Part shown: positions 1-11,652 of the stretch, one piece after another
Numbering within the stretch: the stretch's first letter is position 1
Layout: each line of letters opens with the position of its first letter
Assembly (NCBI GenBank): GCA_021613535.1
Contig: CP075496.1
Location: 8,432,001-8,496,000, forward strand
Length of the DNA: 64,000 nucleotides
Direction: 5' to 3'
From: Adineta vaga
Lineage: Eukaryota; Rotifera
Made by a program: the position numbers and the translations under genes
The notes under the pieces: generated by a model
What the model was told of the DNA's origin: nothing
The model's input: the letters and a program-made list of their open reading frames with translations, nothing else
Databases searched by the model: none

Positions 1-240
1 AGCAATAGACTTCGTCTCTGATTCATAGATGTCAGAAGAATTCCTTTGGAGGTATATAAATATCATTCGATTGGTTAAACAATGAAATGAATTAAACTGA
101 AAAGAAAATCAAAGTGATAAAAAAAACTGTTCATTCATTACTATTTACTAGTCGATCGACCTTTTTCTTCCGGTGATGTTAGTAATATTGATCTAAGTCA
201 ATTGATTGTTTTGTTTTGTTTTGTTTTATTTTATTTCGAA

Positions 241-2262
241 ATGTCAGATAACGGTTAGTAGAAATTAACTTTTTTCTTAAATAAAAAAAATTCTTTGAAT
301 AGTTGAAACAACTTTATCTACTGAGGATAAAATTGAAAAAGAGATTAAATCAGATGTTTCGTCATCTACTACAAATGGGTAAGAAAATGAACAAAAATGA
401 ACTATAATTAATTATTAATTCACAGAGAAGTAACTCCATCCACATCTGTTCGTTTATTTGGTCAATTTAAACAAAATGGTTTTGGTTTTAACAGTTTATC
501 ATCATCATCATCATCAACAACACCATCAACACCATCAACATTTGGTCAGATAGGATTCACGGATAAAACAGATGACAAAAATTCATCATCAACATATTTT
601 ACAAATACACTTTCAAAAATCTCATCGACAATAACCAGTGGGTTTGGTTCTTCATCAACGCCTTTAGCTGCATCACTCGCTTCGCTTGGTGCAAAGTATA
701 ATAAAAACGAATACATCAACAATATATCTAATCTACTTTGATTTTCTCTTTTAGTAAAGCATTATTCGGTGGTGCAAGTGGTACAACTCCAAGTTCATTT
801 ACAGATCTAAAAGCCTTGTCAGCAAATCCATTGGAAAGTAAAGTTTTTATTTGAAAAAGAAACAATCGTCTATGCAATAATCTTTCAGGTAAAACAAATA
901 CTGAAGAAAAAGATGATGAAAAAGAAGATGAAGAAGAAAATAAAGTTTCATTATTGGAAACAGTTGCTGAATATGAAGCTAAACGTGCATCAACACATCC
1001 AGCGACGACCATTCAAGGTGATACATCAACTGGAGAAGAAAATGAAATGACCAAGTTCCAAGTTAGAAATCTTTGTATCCCTTTAATTTTATATATAAAT
1101 AGGATCGATTTCAATGTTTAGATGGCTGGTAAATTGTTTATGTATAATGCTGAACAACAGCAATTTGTCGAACGTGGTTATGGTATTTTGAAAATTAATG
1201 AAAGTCATGATTCAGTTGATTGGGATCGATTACAAGCTCGATTAAGTAAAATTATTCTATGAAGATAGAAATTTTACTAATGATTTCTTTTGTTTAGTTA
1301 TGAGACTTGATAAATCATTTCGTGTCATTCTTAATTCACCTATTTTTCCCAAAATGACAGTTGAACGAGCAACGGATCGTTCCATACGATTTGGTGCTCA
1401 AGATGAATCACAATTACGAGTATTTATTATTAAAGTAAACGATTTACTTTCTTCTTTACCTAAAATCAAAAAACTTTCATATTTTTTCAAAAAGGCATCA
1501 GCAAATGATTGTAGTAATTTCTGTCGAGAATTACAACTACGTGTTCAAATGCTTGAACAACAACAAGCATCAACACCAACATCAATTACGAATACACCTG
1601 TATGTAAATTTAATTCTTTTTCTCCTTGTCTATCTTCATAATTTTCTTTAGATAAAAAGTAGTAATACAAGTACTTCATCAGATGTCGTTGCTCTCGATG
1701 ATACTTCACCAAAACAAAATTCATCCATTAGTAATCGTAAACGATCTCATTCAAAAAGCGATTCAGATACATCTGAAACGACTAATGATATTTCAAAAAA
1801 ATCAAAGTAAGTACATATTACTACGCATGTCTTGAAAATAATTTTCATGCCTTGATGAAAACTGCTATTTTATAAATTGTAATAAACATCAATGATCAAG
1901 GAAATGTTTCTTCAGACGCTGAGATTTTACTTTTCGTTGTTATCTGTTCGAAATCCTTGATACATACAAATATCGATACTATCTGTCTATGGTAAAGATA
2001 AAATCTCATATAGAGAGAGAAAAAAACACACTGACAGAAATCTGAAAATGATTGCTCTAAGATATATCAATGTAGATATAGACTGATAGCAATACATCGA
2101 TTCAGTAGATCAATAGAACATTCAAGATTATATTTAATAAACTTTCTTATTCGAGTTTTCTTTTCATGTAGACTGGTTGAAGGCTATCGAGAAATCAACA
2201 AAGATGTCAATCAATCAACTAGTGGCGATGATTCTTTTGAAAGTGGTAAAACAAGTGAATAG
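241..2262 (+). CDS. RANBP3: RanBP3-like Ran-binding protein (about 10 exons)
   Basis: Nuclear-export cofactor of the Ran/CRM1 system, by family knowledge. The start ATG at 241 begins a 13-base first exon. Exons seen: 241-253, 303-378, 425-697, 755-838, 889-1063 (approx.), 1122-1245, 1298-1434, 1494-1600, 1652-1807 and 2171-2262, all with GT...AG introns of mostly 45-60 bases; the last is about 360. The N-terminal half is Ser/Thr-rich and FG-containing (VRLFGQFKQNGFGFNS), followed by an acidic Glu/Asp stretch. The C-terminal half is a Ran-binding domain: GKLFMYNAEQQQFVERGYG, then RLDKSFRVILNSPIFPKM and ERATDRSIRFGAQD. These match the RanBP3 type of RanBD rather than RanBP1/2. A Ser-rich tail contains an NRKRSHSKS basic patch, a possible nuclear localisation signal. 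Exon edges come from splice consensus and frame and could shift by a few bases. Confidence 0.88.
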
Positions 2263-2422
2263 AAAAAGTTATGAATAGTGAAAAGCAGACACAACCAAGC
2301 CAAAAATTCTTAATTGTTGTTCTTTCTTTCGTTTTTTATCATTATTATTATTATTATTATACTGAAGAGAAAAAAATAGATTATCTACAAATAGATTTTT
2401 GAGCTTTTTCTTTTACATATTA

Positions 2423-2767
2423 CACGTAACATGGTCCATGTCGTCGTCGCCGTTGTCGTTGTCTTTGTTTAGATAGATGAAAAAGATTAAAGGGCAAACA
2501 GAAGAAAATATGTTGTTGATTATTATGAATTGTTGAGTCATTATCAAAGTGATGCTGTCGATTAATAGCTGTACTAGCATTGGATTGTTTTGAATGATAA
2601 CGATGACATTGTTTTAATGGACGACAAGACGACGGATTAGTTGATTTAGCTAATTGTCTTTGTTTTTCAATGTTAAATGTAACGGGTGCTGCTAAGATAA
2701 AATGCGATGGTTGATTGATAATGGGAACGAATTTTGGTGTACTACATAAACATGGTGTAAATGCCAT
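2423..2767 (-). CDS. Hypothetical 115-residue basic protein
   Basis: Open frame starting with ATG at 2767 on the minus strand, stop at 2420-2422. I do not recognise it. The N-terminus is Pro/Cys-rich (MAFTPCLCSTPKF), the middle is rich in Asn, Gln and His, and the C-terminus is strongly basic (KQRQRQRRRRHGPCYV). It sits tail-to-tail with RanBP3. It is the only ORF of useful length in the 2.3-4.0 kb gap. The composition could also come from low-complexity DNA, so it may not be translated. Confidence 0.3.
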
Positions 2768-2769
2768 TT

Positions 2770-4025
2770 GGATCAAATGTTTTTTATTGAAATAAATTTC
2801 TCTCTATTTATATACATATCTACACATTGGATATGGGGAAGACGAGAAAAGTATATATCCTCAGCATGTGATCGATATGCCGGCATAATATTTTATCTTC
2901 TTCTTCTTCTTCTTTTTCCTTCGAAATTATGTTATTCACATCCACCTACTGAGCTAATTGAGTTTCGGTGAAGAAATCATTCGATCAACCATGGTAATGT
3001 CAAAGAGAAAGCAAGAAGAAAAAAAAATATATGCTATTAAATCAATGTTGAGTGCGAAATTCACATCGAGTTAATTATAGATGTTATCTCGAAGAAATCA
3101 AAGTCAACGAAAAACGAGAAGAAGAAGACGAACAAAACAAATGTATTAAATGTATGATAAGATATATTCTGTATGTCAAAAACAAGTTGAATAATATGTT
3201 TATCACATGTTGATAGACTGATTGCAAACAGAATAGTAATCCTTAAGGACAACAAAAGGTAGATAGGAAGAGACTTTTTGTTTTGCTTGAGATTTTATTA
3301 TCACTCGTAGAAATGACATTTTGTTAAAGTATAAAACAAGTTCTTTTTTTCTTTTGATGATAAATGTTTTGTGCATATCTAGTTAATCACTGTCGTAAAT
3401 ATACTTGTACTTTTCTTCTTCTTCTTCTTCTTCTTCTTCTTTTTCGATCGCTTGATTATTATTAGATCCTTCATCATGTTAGCAACATCTCCTTAATATC
3501 ATATTGCTGTTCTATGTATGTTTATAAGAAAAAAAATGTTAGTACGTATATCTAATGCAAAAAAATGCATCATTCTTTATTAATATATGTACATATCTAC
3601 AACTGTTCTGTACACACGCATGTCATAGAAAAATGCGCCATGGTAGTCCTTCAAAAAATTGCCAGACTGTCTATTTTTTGTGTCTTTAAAGGAATAATTA
3701 GAATCTATGGAGAACAGAAATAGAAAAGAGAGATATAGCATACATATAGTTGCATCTACTCTTCCAGTTGGATAATAGATGATTCTCTCTATATATTTTT
3801 TTTGCTTGCTTTCTTTCTCTTCTCTTTTCCTCGTCTCTCGACCTCAACTATTGTTCTGTTTTTCTCTCGTTCTATCCTTTTCGTTGGTTGAGTTTCGTTC
3901 GTTTGTTTAATGAAGGAAGGACAGAGAAAATAAATGATGTTCTCTTCTTTTTTCTCATTCGTTTCGTTTCATTCTTAATATTATTCGAGTAGACGAAGAG
4001 TAAAATTCACTTTAGACACAACAGC
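2770..4025. other. Intergenic, 1.25 kb
   Basis: No convincing coding frame on either strand. It holds a CTT trinucleotide run near 3414-3442 and long pyrimidine-rich stretches at 3790-3890. The latter lie just upstream of the small-HSP start and may be its promoter or 5' leader. A ctttag at about 4010-4015 could act as a splice acceptor a few bases before the ATG at 4026. Confidence 0.4.
3414..3442. repeat. (CTT)n microsatellite
   Basis: About nine tandem CTT units, with a T-rich end. Similar CTT runs occur near 12821-12847 and 38637-38680. Confidence 0.8.
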
Positions 4026-5938
4026 ATGTTGGTCACTTCTTCGCAACCATCAACTCAACGCCCACTGGGTTTATCGATTGAGGAACTCTACGCATTAGAT
4101 CGTCAATATCGTCGGATTGAACAACAACAACAGCATTTATCTCAATTACATAATTCAGCACATATAAAATCATCGAATCTAAATCGTTTAGCTAGTCGTT
4201 CACTTGATTTTATTTCACCAAAACAAAATCCGACTTCTAACCTTCCATCACTGGAAGTGCATGGTCATGCATACAGTTACCGTCCACATCCACAACATCC
4301 ATCATCATCTCTCCTAAACTATCCACGATCACAATCAATTGATCAACTCAGATATATTCCTCCTGTACTACCTACACCGTCTCCATCACATCTCAAATCG
4401 ACATATCATCATCGATCCACTCCTACGAACGATATTCTTTATCAACGGTCCACTCCTACGAACGATACTCTTTATCAACGACCGGCTACTACAAACGATA
4501 CTCTTCATCATCGTTATCATACCAGACATCGAAACTATTTACAGGTAAATAATTTCAATAAATAAGAAAATGGCCGACTCATATACATATACTTCTATTA
4601 TATAAGTAAAATGTCAGAGAAAAAAATTTGACTATTCTTTCCTTTTTCTTTTCTCAAACATTTGATTATTACTCGACGGAAATTGACGTTTCAAAGCACG
4701 CACAGACACATACTTACTGACAGAAAAGAAAAAGAAAAAAAAACATTCGCACATTGTTCTTTCTTTTTTGACAGCATCCGAGCATGGCTACCGGTAATAC
4801 GCCATCTTTGGGAAATAAAACTTCGTACAATATTCCTCCACAAACAACTCTATTTTGATGCACGAAATACTTGTAAACTTCGTCGACAACATCCAATTAA
4901 ACGTGAATCATCACGTCGAATTCTTGTTCGACCTGCCGTACAACGACGGCGTGAACCCTCAATCAGTTCGTCATGTGAATCATTAGATGAACAATTTTCA
5001 CCTATTCGTTCTATTCCACCTGTACAGGTAATTTATTTTGAAATAAAACTACTAAGAATTCCATCGTATTTCTATTTTAGTCAAATATTTTTGATGAACC
5101 TGTATTATATACACCTTCATCATCGTTAACAACCGATGTTCTTGATGAATTAAATAAAGAAACCGGAACTTTAATATGTACAACATCGAACAATGATTCC
5201 TTATCTGATGATAGTGATATAAATTTATATGAAATGCGTATTTCCATTGGTAAAACATATGATACATCAGATATTAGTGTTCAATTAGAAGGACCTAAAA
5301 TATTAATACATTGCCATACAATTGAACCTACTGATAAACGTGGAAATTATCGTAAACATGAATTTAAAACTGAATTATTAGTACCAGATGTTGTTGATGA
5401 TGAAACTATTGTTGCTTACTTAACTGAAGATGGTCAATTGATTGTTGAAGGCAAATATCATCTATGGGCATGGAAAGAAATTCGAAAGAGAAGAAAATTT
5501 GAACAGCAAGAAGCAAATGTTCCTTCGTCATCATCAACACCTCCACCATCCAAATTAACTGAATCTTATTCTCGATCGACGAGAAATGAAGGAGGTATGT
5601 TAAAATATAGAAAATAAGAAATAGATTTCGAGACATTTTTCGACTGATTAGCTATCTTGATTTCATGTCTACTATTGTAAGCTAATTAAGAAAGAATTCT
5701 ATTATCAATGATAATATAAATGTCCTAGAAGAATACTTTTTTTTCTACTCATATGACTAATCAATTTTTCTAAGACCTTATCTATCGAAATTATGGACAC
5801 GATGAACCATCAAGCAGGTAGTTATTAATCTGAATTAAATCTAATTATTTTTTTAAAATCTATGTGTGTTTAATTTCTTGAGTGAATTCTTTTTTCAGTA
5901 CTGCTAAATCAACTCAAAGCTGCTGTGAATTGGTTTAG
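4026..5938 (+). CDS. Small heat shock protein (alpha-crystallin domain), one frame break
   Basis: Predicted chaperone of the Hsp20/alpha-crystallin family. Exons: 4026-4542, 4775-5027, 5081-5594, 5775-5817 and 5899-5938 (stop TAG). The long N-terminal region is disordered, rich in Ser, Pro, His and Gln, with an imperfect repeat RSTPTNDILYQ / RSTPTNDTLYQ / RPATTNDTLHH. The alpha-crystallin domain follows in exon 3: YEMRISIGKTYDTSDISVQL, then FKTELLVPDVVDDETIVAYL and EDGQLIVEGKYH, the typical IxVEGKH-like end of the fold. Odd point: exon 2 entered in phase hits TGA after TTLF. The frame that continues as DARNTCKLRRQHPIKRE differs by one base at the T run 4854-4857, so a 1-base insertion or sequence error is implied. 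An alternative last exon exists at 6127-6731. The domain call is firm; the exact isoform is not. Confidence 0.72.
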
Positions 5939-6126
5939 TAGGGCAATATCGTTTTAAATAAAGATATATCTGTTCTTTTCTAACATGGTTCGTTGATATG
6001 TGTGTTTATTTATGCATGATCATTTTAATCTTCATCAGCATGATCAATCTTTTGTTTTCTTTTTCTATTCAATGATTTCAATTGAAATTCGTTTGATAAA
6101 TTTCGTGTTCTTTTTGAATAATTTAG

Positions 6127-6731
6127 ATGTGGAACAAGACCCGATGACAACGTCACTCGCATCTAATACTCCACAAATAATGTCTAATAATAATAACAAT
6201 CTCAACAGTAATAATAACAATAACAATAATAATAATAATAATTATAATTACAATTACATTGCTCCGATAAATAAAATTGAAAAATTAGACAATAATCGAA
6301 CTGTAATTCATGTTACTGCACCACCATTATCATCTTCACCAACACAGCAATATACGGATACAAGAAGTGTGAGTGATATAATTAATCGTTTTAATACTTT
6401 AAATACAACATCTACATCAACGATATGGGATGGACAGTATAAATTTACCAATGATTATCCGCCTCGTCTTATATATCATGTACGTTTACCATTTGAAACA
6501 TCTACAGATGCTATTCGTATTCAATCAGATCCACAATTAAATACTTTGAAGATTTTCATTGAACAACAAGAGAGAAGTTTATTACCACATCAAAAGCAAA
6601 GTAAAGTTATTATTCGTTCAACATCACGTATATGTCGTTTACCAAGAGATCATATTTATGATTATACACGTTTACATGTTGTATTTTTAAAAGATAATTA
6701 TCTTCGTATTGAATTACCAACATTAAATTAA
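6127..6731 (+). CDS. Second alpha-crystallin-like domain exon (alternative 3' exon or separate gene)
   Basis: Open frame after a good acceptor (atttag at 6121-6126). It encodes DVEQDPMTTSLASNTPQ, an Asn homopolymer tract (6180-6250), then a C-terminal beta-rich domain: PPRLIYHVRLPFETSTDAI, LNTLKIFIEQQER, HVVFLKDNYLRIELP. The ending resembles the last strands of an Hsp20/p23-type fold. The phase fits exactly after the exon ending at 5594 (G|AT), so it can be an alternative final exon of the preceding gene, giving a two-domain small HSP. It could instead be an independent gene starting at the internal ATG at 6144. Two-domain small HSPs are known in other spiralians. No stop or frame break is seen in it. 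Confidence 0.6.
6180..6250 (+). repeat. AAT/AAC codon repeat encoding poly-Asn
   Basis: Tandem AAT/AAC triplets interrupted by CTC and AGT, giving a run of Asn residues and then Asn/Tyr in the small-HSP-like exon. Confidence 0.85.
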
Positions 6732-8105
6732 ATTCATCCTTTTTTTTCCCCCCTTTTTCTATAAACACCGGTGATAAGATTTCTCTCTCTTACGTATATA
6801 TGTATCTGTGTGTATATGTTTGCCTTTATACTGATATATGTATTCTGATTTAATGGATTATTGTATCAATTTTTACTATTTGTATTTGTGTATTTTTTTC
6901 TTGAAAATGTGTGATAAAAATAATGATTTTTTATTATTATATTATTACTAATCTTTCTTTCAAAGAGACATACAACAGTTGATTCAGTTAACATTTCTTA
7001 ATATCTATTCCCTGATGCAAAACAAATGTTCTCATTCCAGGAAATCAGTGTTACATGATGTCGGCAGACGAAATCTTTTTAGTTAATTATTATTTTGTGC
7101 TAGAAAGAAAAGTCTCTTTCAGACATGATTGCATGACTGTTACCAACTCTGTTTGATTTCAAATCAATATTATTCTGTATTGAAAAAGAACAGAAGCGCT
7201 TTAGTTATTCTCTCTCTCCCTCATGTGCATTAGTTGAACATATGTTTTTGTGAATGAGTGATGGTCATGTGTAGTAATATGCATACGTAAATTTGATCTC
7301 CTTTCAATTGTTTCGTATTATTAGATTAGTCGATTCTGATCGAGTACATTGATAATCTAATTTAATAGAACAAACGTTTAGATAAATGCAATAATAGTAA
7401 TCGGGTTTATTTAATTATATAAAGCAATGAAAGATTCAGTAATTGCAAAGTTACTTTTCTTTTTCACACCCACCCTCTCATTTTCAAATAAAAACAACTC
7501 GCCCAACGAAAAAATAGTATTCAATATTTAATGACAACGAAATCACATAGGATAAGTTAAAGAAACTATTCTATTCTTTGTGGATATGATCAGTAAAGGT
7601 TGAAGGTAGAAAGATGTTTACAATGATAGTAATAAGCATGTAGATGATGATGATGATGATGATGAAAAGTACCTTAGGGATTAATCAGATTCATAATAAG
7701 CCACTATCTTAAATGTACTTTATTTCAAATTTCAATAAAATTGGAAAAATGTCAACTGACGGTATGACTTACTTACTTATTCGATCGGATATTGAACGGA
7801 ACACGTTTCTTCTTTTTTTATAAAAGGATTAATAGTTAAAAGAAACGCTCACAGTGTCAATAAGTACCGTTTTTGTACGATCGATTATAATACGTCAATT
7901 GACTTTCTGCTTGCATATACTTTTACATCCCGTCGCTAAACAATATGTCAAACTATTATTTCCGGTGTAACAATTGATCTTGTTAATAATCGTTTAATGA
8001 ACTTTTAAATCGATTTTATCAATTCTGTTAGTACGAGACAACATACAAAATAACTTATATAATTCAAGTGATCAACTATAGGTAAATCAGCCATGAATAT
8101 ATATA
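6732..8105. other. Intergenic, 1.4 kb
   Basis: AT-rich with no supported gene. It contains a short (GAT)n run at about 7642-7664. The first 250 bases are probably the 3' UTR of the small-HSP exon. Confidence 0.4.
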
Positions 8106-8707
8106 TATCAACCAACAAAAGTTCCAAAAGTTGGTAGACCCCATTTGAATCTATGAAGTGAAGTGATAATCAATAATTCGAATACTAATTTTCTTTCACT
8201 CTTCCAAAGAAATGATTGTTTTCGTTGAACTTTTCTTGATGAATGTATCACTCGAACTATCAAAATTATATTCGCTATAACAATCATCCATATTGGTAAA
8301 ATCGTATTAATTGAGGATGTGAGTAATAATTGTGGACAAAATATTAATATATGTCGTTGAATACTAGCAGTAGCTGCAATTTATAGACTAGTTACTACTA
8401 ATGAATAATCGATCGAATATCACCAACGACAAAACGAAAATGTTTTCCAACTATCATAACCAAGTCGAAATGAACTGATAGAAAATGAAAGATCAAAAAT
8501 AATATGAAGAAAAGAGTATATTATTTGAAGAAGAACAGAATGATTTCGTAATGATTTTGCTATCATCGTATGCAAATGTTGATTGAAATAGATGAGAATG
8601 AAAATTGAACATGGAATCGCAAGTATTTCAATGATTAATAATAGAATAAATTGTATATTTTGAGGAGAAAGTACAATATTTACTACATTGGTATTATCGT
8701 CTTCCAT
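8106..8707 (-). pseudogene. Degraded 7TM (rhodopsin-like) receptor, paralogue of the gene at 9302-10273
   Basis: Reading on the minus strand from the ATG at 8707, the first 95 codons align with the intact neighbour: FILLLIIEILAIP against FLLLLIIEIISLI, and LGYDSWKTFSFCRW against LGYDYPRTSSFCLFW. After CRW there is an in-frame stop, then YSIDYSLVVTSL, another stop, then IAATASIQRHILIF (neighbour: VATASVQRYVFLF). The alignment then jumps past TM4 and the second extracellular loop to a TM5/ICL3-like part with KQSFLWKSERKLVFELL (neighbour: QLLLWKRQKKLIYQIF). It fades out near 8110. Two stops plus an internal deletion make this a dead copy. Confidence 0.82.
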
Positions 8708-8779
8708 TAAAACTAAAGTAATAAAGTGAAAGATGAACTTTTCCTTTTGCTTGATGAGCGTTAAAAGTAATGACCACAT

Positions 8780-9301
8780 CCGAAATGTTTTTCAATGGTT
8801 CATAAAAAGGTTTTTGTTCTTATGTTATAAATATTTTTTCTCCAGAGGTAACTAACGAATTAGCCCTATATAATTGCCTTATCACTATTTTTGAAAATTC
8901 TCCTCATTCATTCGTCTGATTCAATCAATCTTGTCCGTCAAAAGATAGAATTCGAAATTCTCTACAAAATCATTTGCATCTAAAAACCAAGACTTTTTAA
9001 AATATATTTGATAAAGGTAAAAGTTAAGAACAGACAAAAAAAAGTTCAAAAAATGTAATAGATCGAATACAATCAATAGTTGCACTTTCAATCCCATCTA
9101 TTCATCATTTAGTTCGCTCTATTAGGGTAACAATCTTCTCTTCCCAACGCTTTACTCATTTCTAGTGAAGAAATATTGCGGAAGTAATTAGCCATGTCGC
9201 ATTCGTTCGTAGAAGACAGCAGCATACGATGTACTTTTATTCTTTTGTATTTAGAATATCGTATATAAATTTACTACAATTATTGTTTAAAATCTTTCGT
9301 T
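8780..9301. other. Intergenic between the two receptor copies
   Basis: No gene seen. It lies downstream of the intact receptor and upstream of the dead one, both on the minus strand, so it probably holds the 3' UTR of one and the old promoter of the other. Confidence 0.35.
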
Positions 9302-10273
9302 TTAATGAGGAACAAATATCACCGCTGTTTTCCTTGGAAATTTCCGTATTAATTCTTTAGATTTCATTTTAATAAAACGAATTGGTTCTGGAATAACAAA
9401 TAGACAAATAAATGGTTGTAATGGACAAATAAAATAACTCATACCGTAAAGAAATATAATAGCAGATTGATTTTGATTAAAATTATTCAAAGAAAATGCT
9501 TGTAGAACAGACACAATGATTGATGGTGACCAACCAATCACATAAAGTAAAGAAAATGCAAATATTTGATAAATTAATTTCTTTTGTCGTTTCCATAGAA
9601 GTAATTGTCGACCATTCAAACGCCACATTGAACGAATCATCCAACAAACTAATATAACATGAGCTGATACGGTAACAACTAATGGCAATACTGAATGTAA
9701 CACAGAATCAATATTGAGTAGAATAGAATTTGTAAAATAACAAGGAGCTGAACAATACAAACTCTGGCCAGAATAAGAATATTCACATGGATAAAAAACA
9801 ATCATAATAAAATAGAATAGTGATGGATAAACTATAGATATAATCAATGGTATATAATGTAATATCCATCGTGTTCGACGAATACGTAATAGATATGTTT
9901 TGAAAAGAAAAACATATCGTTGAACACTTGCTGTTGCAACTAAGAAAAGACTAGTACATATTAAAGTATAATCTATCCAATACCAAAATAAACAAAATGA
10001 TGATGTTCGAGGATAATCATATCCTAAATAATAAGAATTAATAATAAATGGAAGATCAAATGTAATATAAATAAAAGAAATTATAATCAATAGAAGAATT
10101 GCATGATTCGATAAAGCTTTAATAACCATTATTTTCCAATTTATGAAAACGAAAATTAACAAAAAAAGTGTACATATAAGAGATATAATTTCAATAATCA
10201 ATAGTAAAAGAAATTCATAAGTCAATAGTGATGATAAACTATCATCTAGCGTGATATTAATATTGTGTTTCAT
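9302..10273 (-). CDS. Rhodopsin-like 7TM receptor, intronless
   Basis: A single 323-codon exon from ATG at 10273. The short N-terminus MKHNINITLDDS has an N-glycosylation sequon (NIT). Seven hydrophobic helices can be traced: FLLLLIIEIISLICTLFLL, AILLLIIISFIYI, the third ending in ATASVQRY, IPLIISIVYPSLFYFIM, VLPLVVTVSAHVILVCW, IFAFSLLYVIGWSPSIIV and a last one with FICPLQPFICLFVIPEP. The usual class A motifs are weakened: SVQRY replaces DRY, GWSP replaces CWxP and CPLQPFICL replaces NPxxY. Cys residues after TM2 (SFCLFW) and in the second loop (CSAPC) could form the conserved disulfide. This fits the lineage-specific orphan receptors expanded in rotifers. The ligand is unknown. Confidence 0.82.
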   Translation of the reverse strand: MKHNINITLDDSLSSLLTYEFLLLLIIEIISLICTLFLLIFVFINWKIMVIKALSNHAILLLIIISFIYITFDLPFIINSYYLGYDYPRTSSFCLFWYWIDYTLICTSLFLVATASVQRYVFLFKTYLLRIRRTRWILHYIPLIISIVYPSLFYFIMIVFYPCEYSYSGQSLYCSAPCYFTNSILLNIDSVLHSVLPLVVTVSAHVILVCWMIRSMWRLNGRQLLLWKRQKKLIYQIFAFSLLYVIGWSPSIIVSVLQAFSLNNFNQNQSAIIFLYGMSYFICPLQPFICLFVIPEPIRFIKMKSKELIRKFPRKTAVIFVPH

Positions 10274-11148
10274 CTGTATGAAAGTAATATTGAAATAGAG
10301 AATTAAATCTGTTTAATTAATATACTAATCGTAATTTTCATGGTTAAACTTCTTCACACTTCTTTTTCATAAATGAAAAAGATACAAAGAGAATATCTGA
10401 AACAAAAAGATCTGTTTTCTCTTCTAATTATTTATTTCATTCGTAGTTTGAAATCGAGAAGAGAAACTATGAGTTTTAGAAATCTCATAGATAATGATTT
10501 ACGTAGATCTTTACATTTATCGAGATTGAGATACTTGATAACAACAATTATTTCTCTATTGAAATAGAATCTGATATAAATCAAACCTAGATTTATTCAC
10601 GATACGTCATTCATATACAGTCTAATTATCTTCAGAAGAACTAATACTTCTTTTACTGTCGATATTCAAATGTCAATTAATATATATCATTTGACTTGAC
10701 TAATCGTTGTTCATCCCACACCGTAATTTCATCTTTGAAATAAATATATGATTCCTTTTTCTCATGAATTTTACAAATAACATCATACAGATCATATTCA
10801 TAATATTATCGCGTATATTTATAGCTAAAAGGACCTTTCGAATGTCAGAAAAATATCGATGATTGAGTATTTGATTAGATTGCATCTGCTTATTCGAAAG
10901 TATAATATTTCATTCGAGCACGTTTATCTAACATGTGTACAATCATACGTATAAAGACAATGATAGTATTGTATTAATATATTCTACAGTAAAGAAACAA
11001 AAAAAAAGGTACATTCAAAAATAATTGCCATGATGATCATGAAGGACGTATACATTTTTTTCTTCTTTTTCTACCTTCATAGTTGTTAAATGTATATATG
11101 AAGACATATATGTATGATTGATAGTAGTATTTTGAAAAGAAAGTTCTC
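10274..11148. other. Intergenic, 0.9 kb
   Basis: Contains only short open frames (10373-10567 plus, 10700-10885 minus) with no recognisable domain and biased composition. No gene supported. Confidence 0.35.
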
Positions 11149-11652
11149 TCAAAGAATTAATTGCGAATTCGAATTGCTTCGTTGCCATTTGGTTTCGAGT
11201 TCATATTTATATAAATACAAATCTTCTACTTGAGTTAGTAAATTATCTTGTTTATATTCTAATTCTCGAACTTGTTCTTCTAATTGTTGTCGACGAAGAT
11301 CTTGTTTAATTTTCGATTTTCGTGTTAATTCATTCGATCTTGTTAATTTGGAATGGTGTCCAGTTCGTATAGTTGAACTTAATACATGAGGTTTCTTCAT
11401 ATATGAAAGTCCATGTTTGACTATCATAGAAGATTTTTGTAAAGGGCGATAAATACGATTTATTTTTGAATGTCTATCCTTTATTTCAGAAGAATTTAAT
11501 GTCGTTTTTTGTACAACATCGGTAAGAATCGATATCGGATCATTATCATATTTGTCGTGTAAACATGATAATAACTGATTAGTTTGCATATAAGTATCAT
11601 TCGTCATTGGCAAGAATAATGATAGTGATGATAATGCATTAACTATACTCAT
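11149..11652 (-). CDS. bZIP-like coiled-coil protein, 167 residues
   Basis: A single open frame from ATG at 11652. The N-terminal 100 residues are unrecognised. Residues about 105-155 read SNELTRKSKIKQDLRRQQLE and then EQVRELEYKQDNLLTQVEDL, a basic region followed by a heptad pattern with Leu/Val about every seven residues. This resembles the Jun/Fos pattern (Asn, basic cluster, then RLEEKVKTL), but the spacing from the Asn to the first Leu looks one residue short and the invariant Arg is replaced. It may be a diverged or non-DNA-binding bZIP, or simply a basic coiled coil. Confidence 0.5.
   Translation of the reverse strand: MSIVNALSSLSLFLPMTNDTYMQTNQLLSCLHDKYDNDPISILTDVVQKTTLNSSEIKDRHSKINRIYRPLQKSSMIVKHGLSYMKKPHVLSSTIRTGHHSKLTRSNELTRKSKIKQDLRRQQLEEQVRELEYKQDNLLTQVEDLYLYKYELETKWQRSNSNSQLIL

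Noticed and set aside
728-1012. Minus-strand open frame of 94 codons
   Set aside because: It is antisense to RanBP3 exons; the Ser/Phe-rich sequence mirrors acidic and Ser codons of the real gene.
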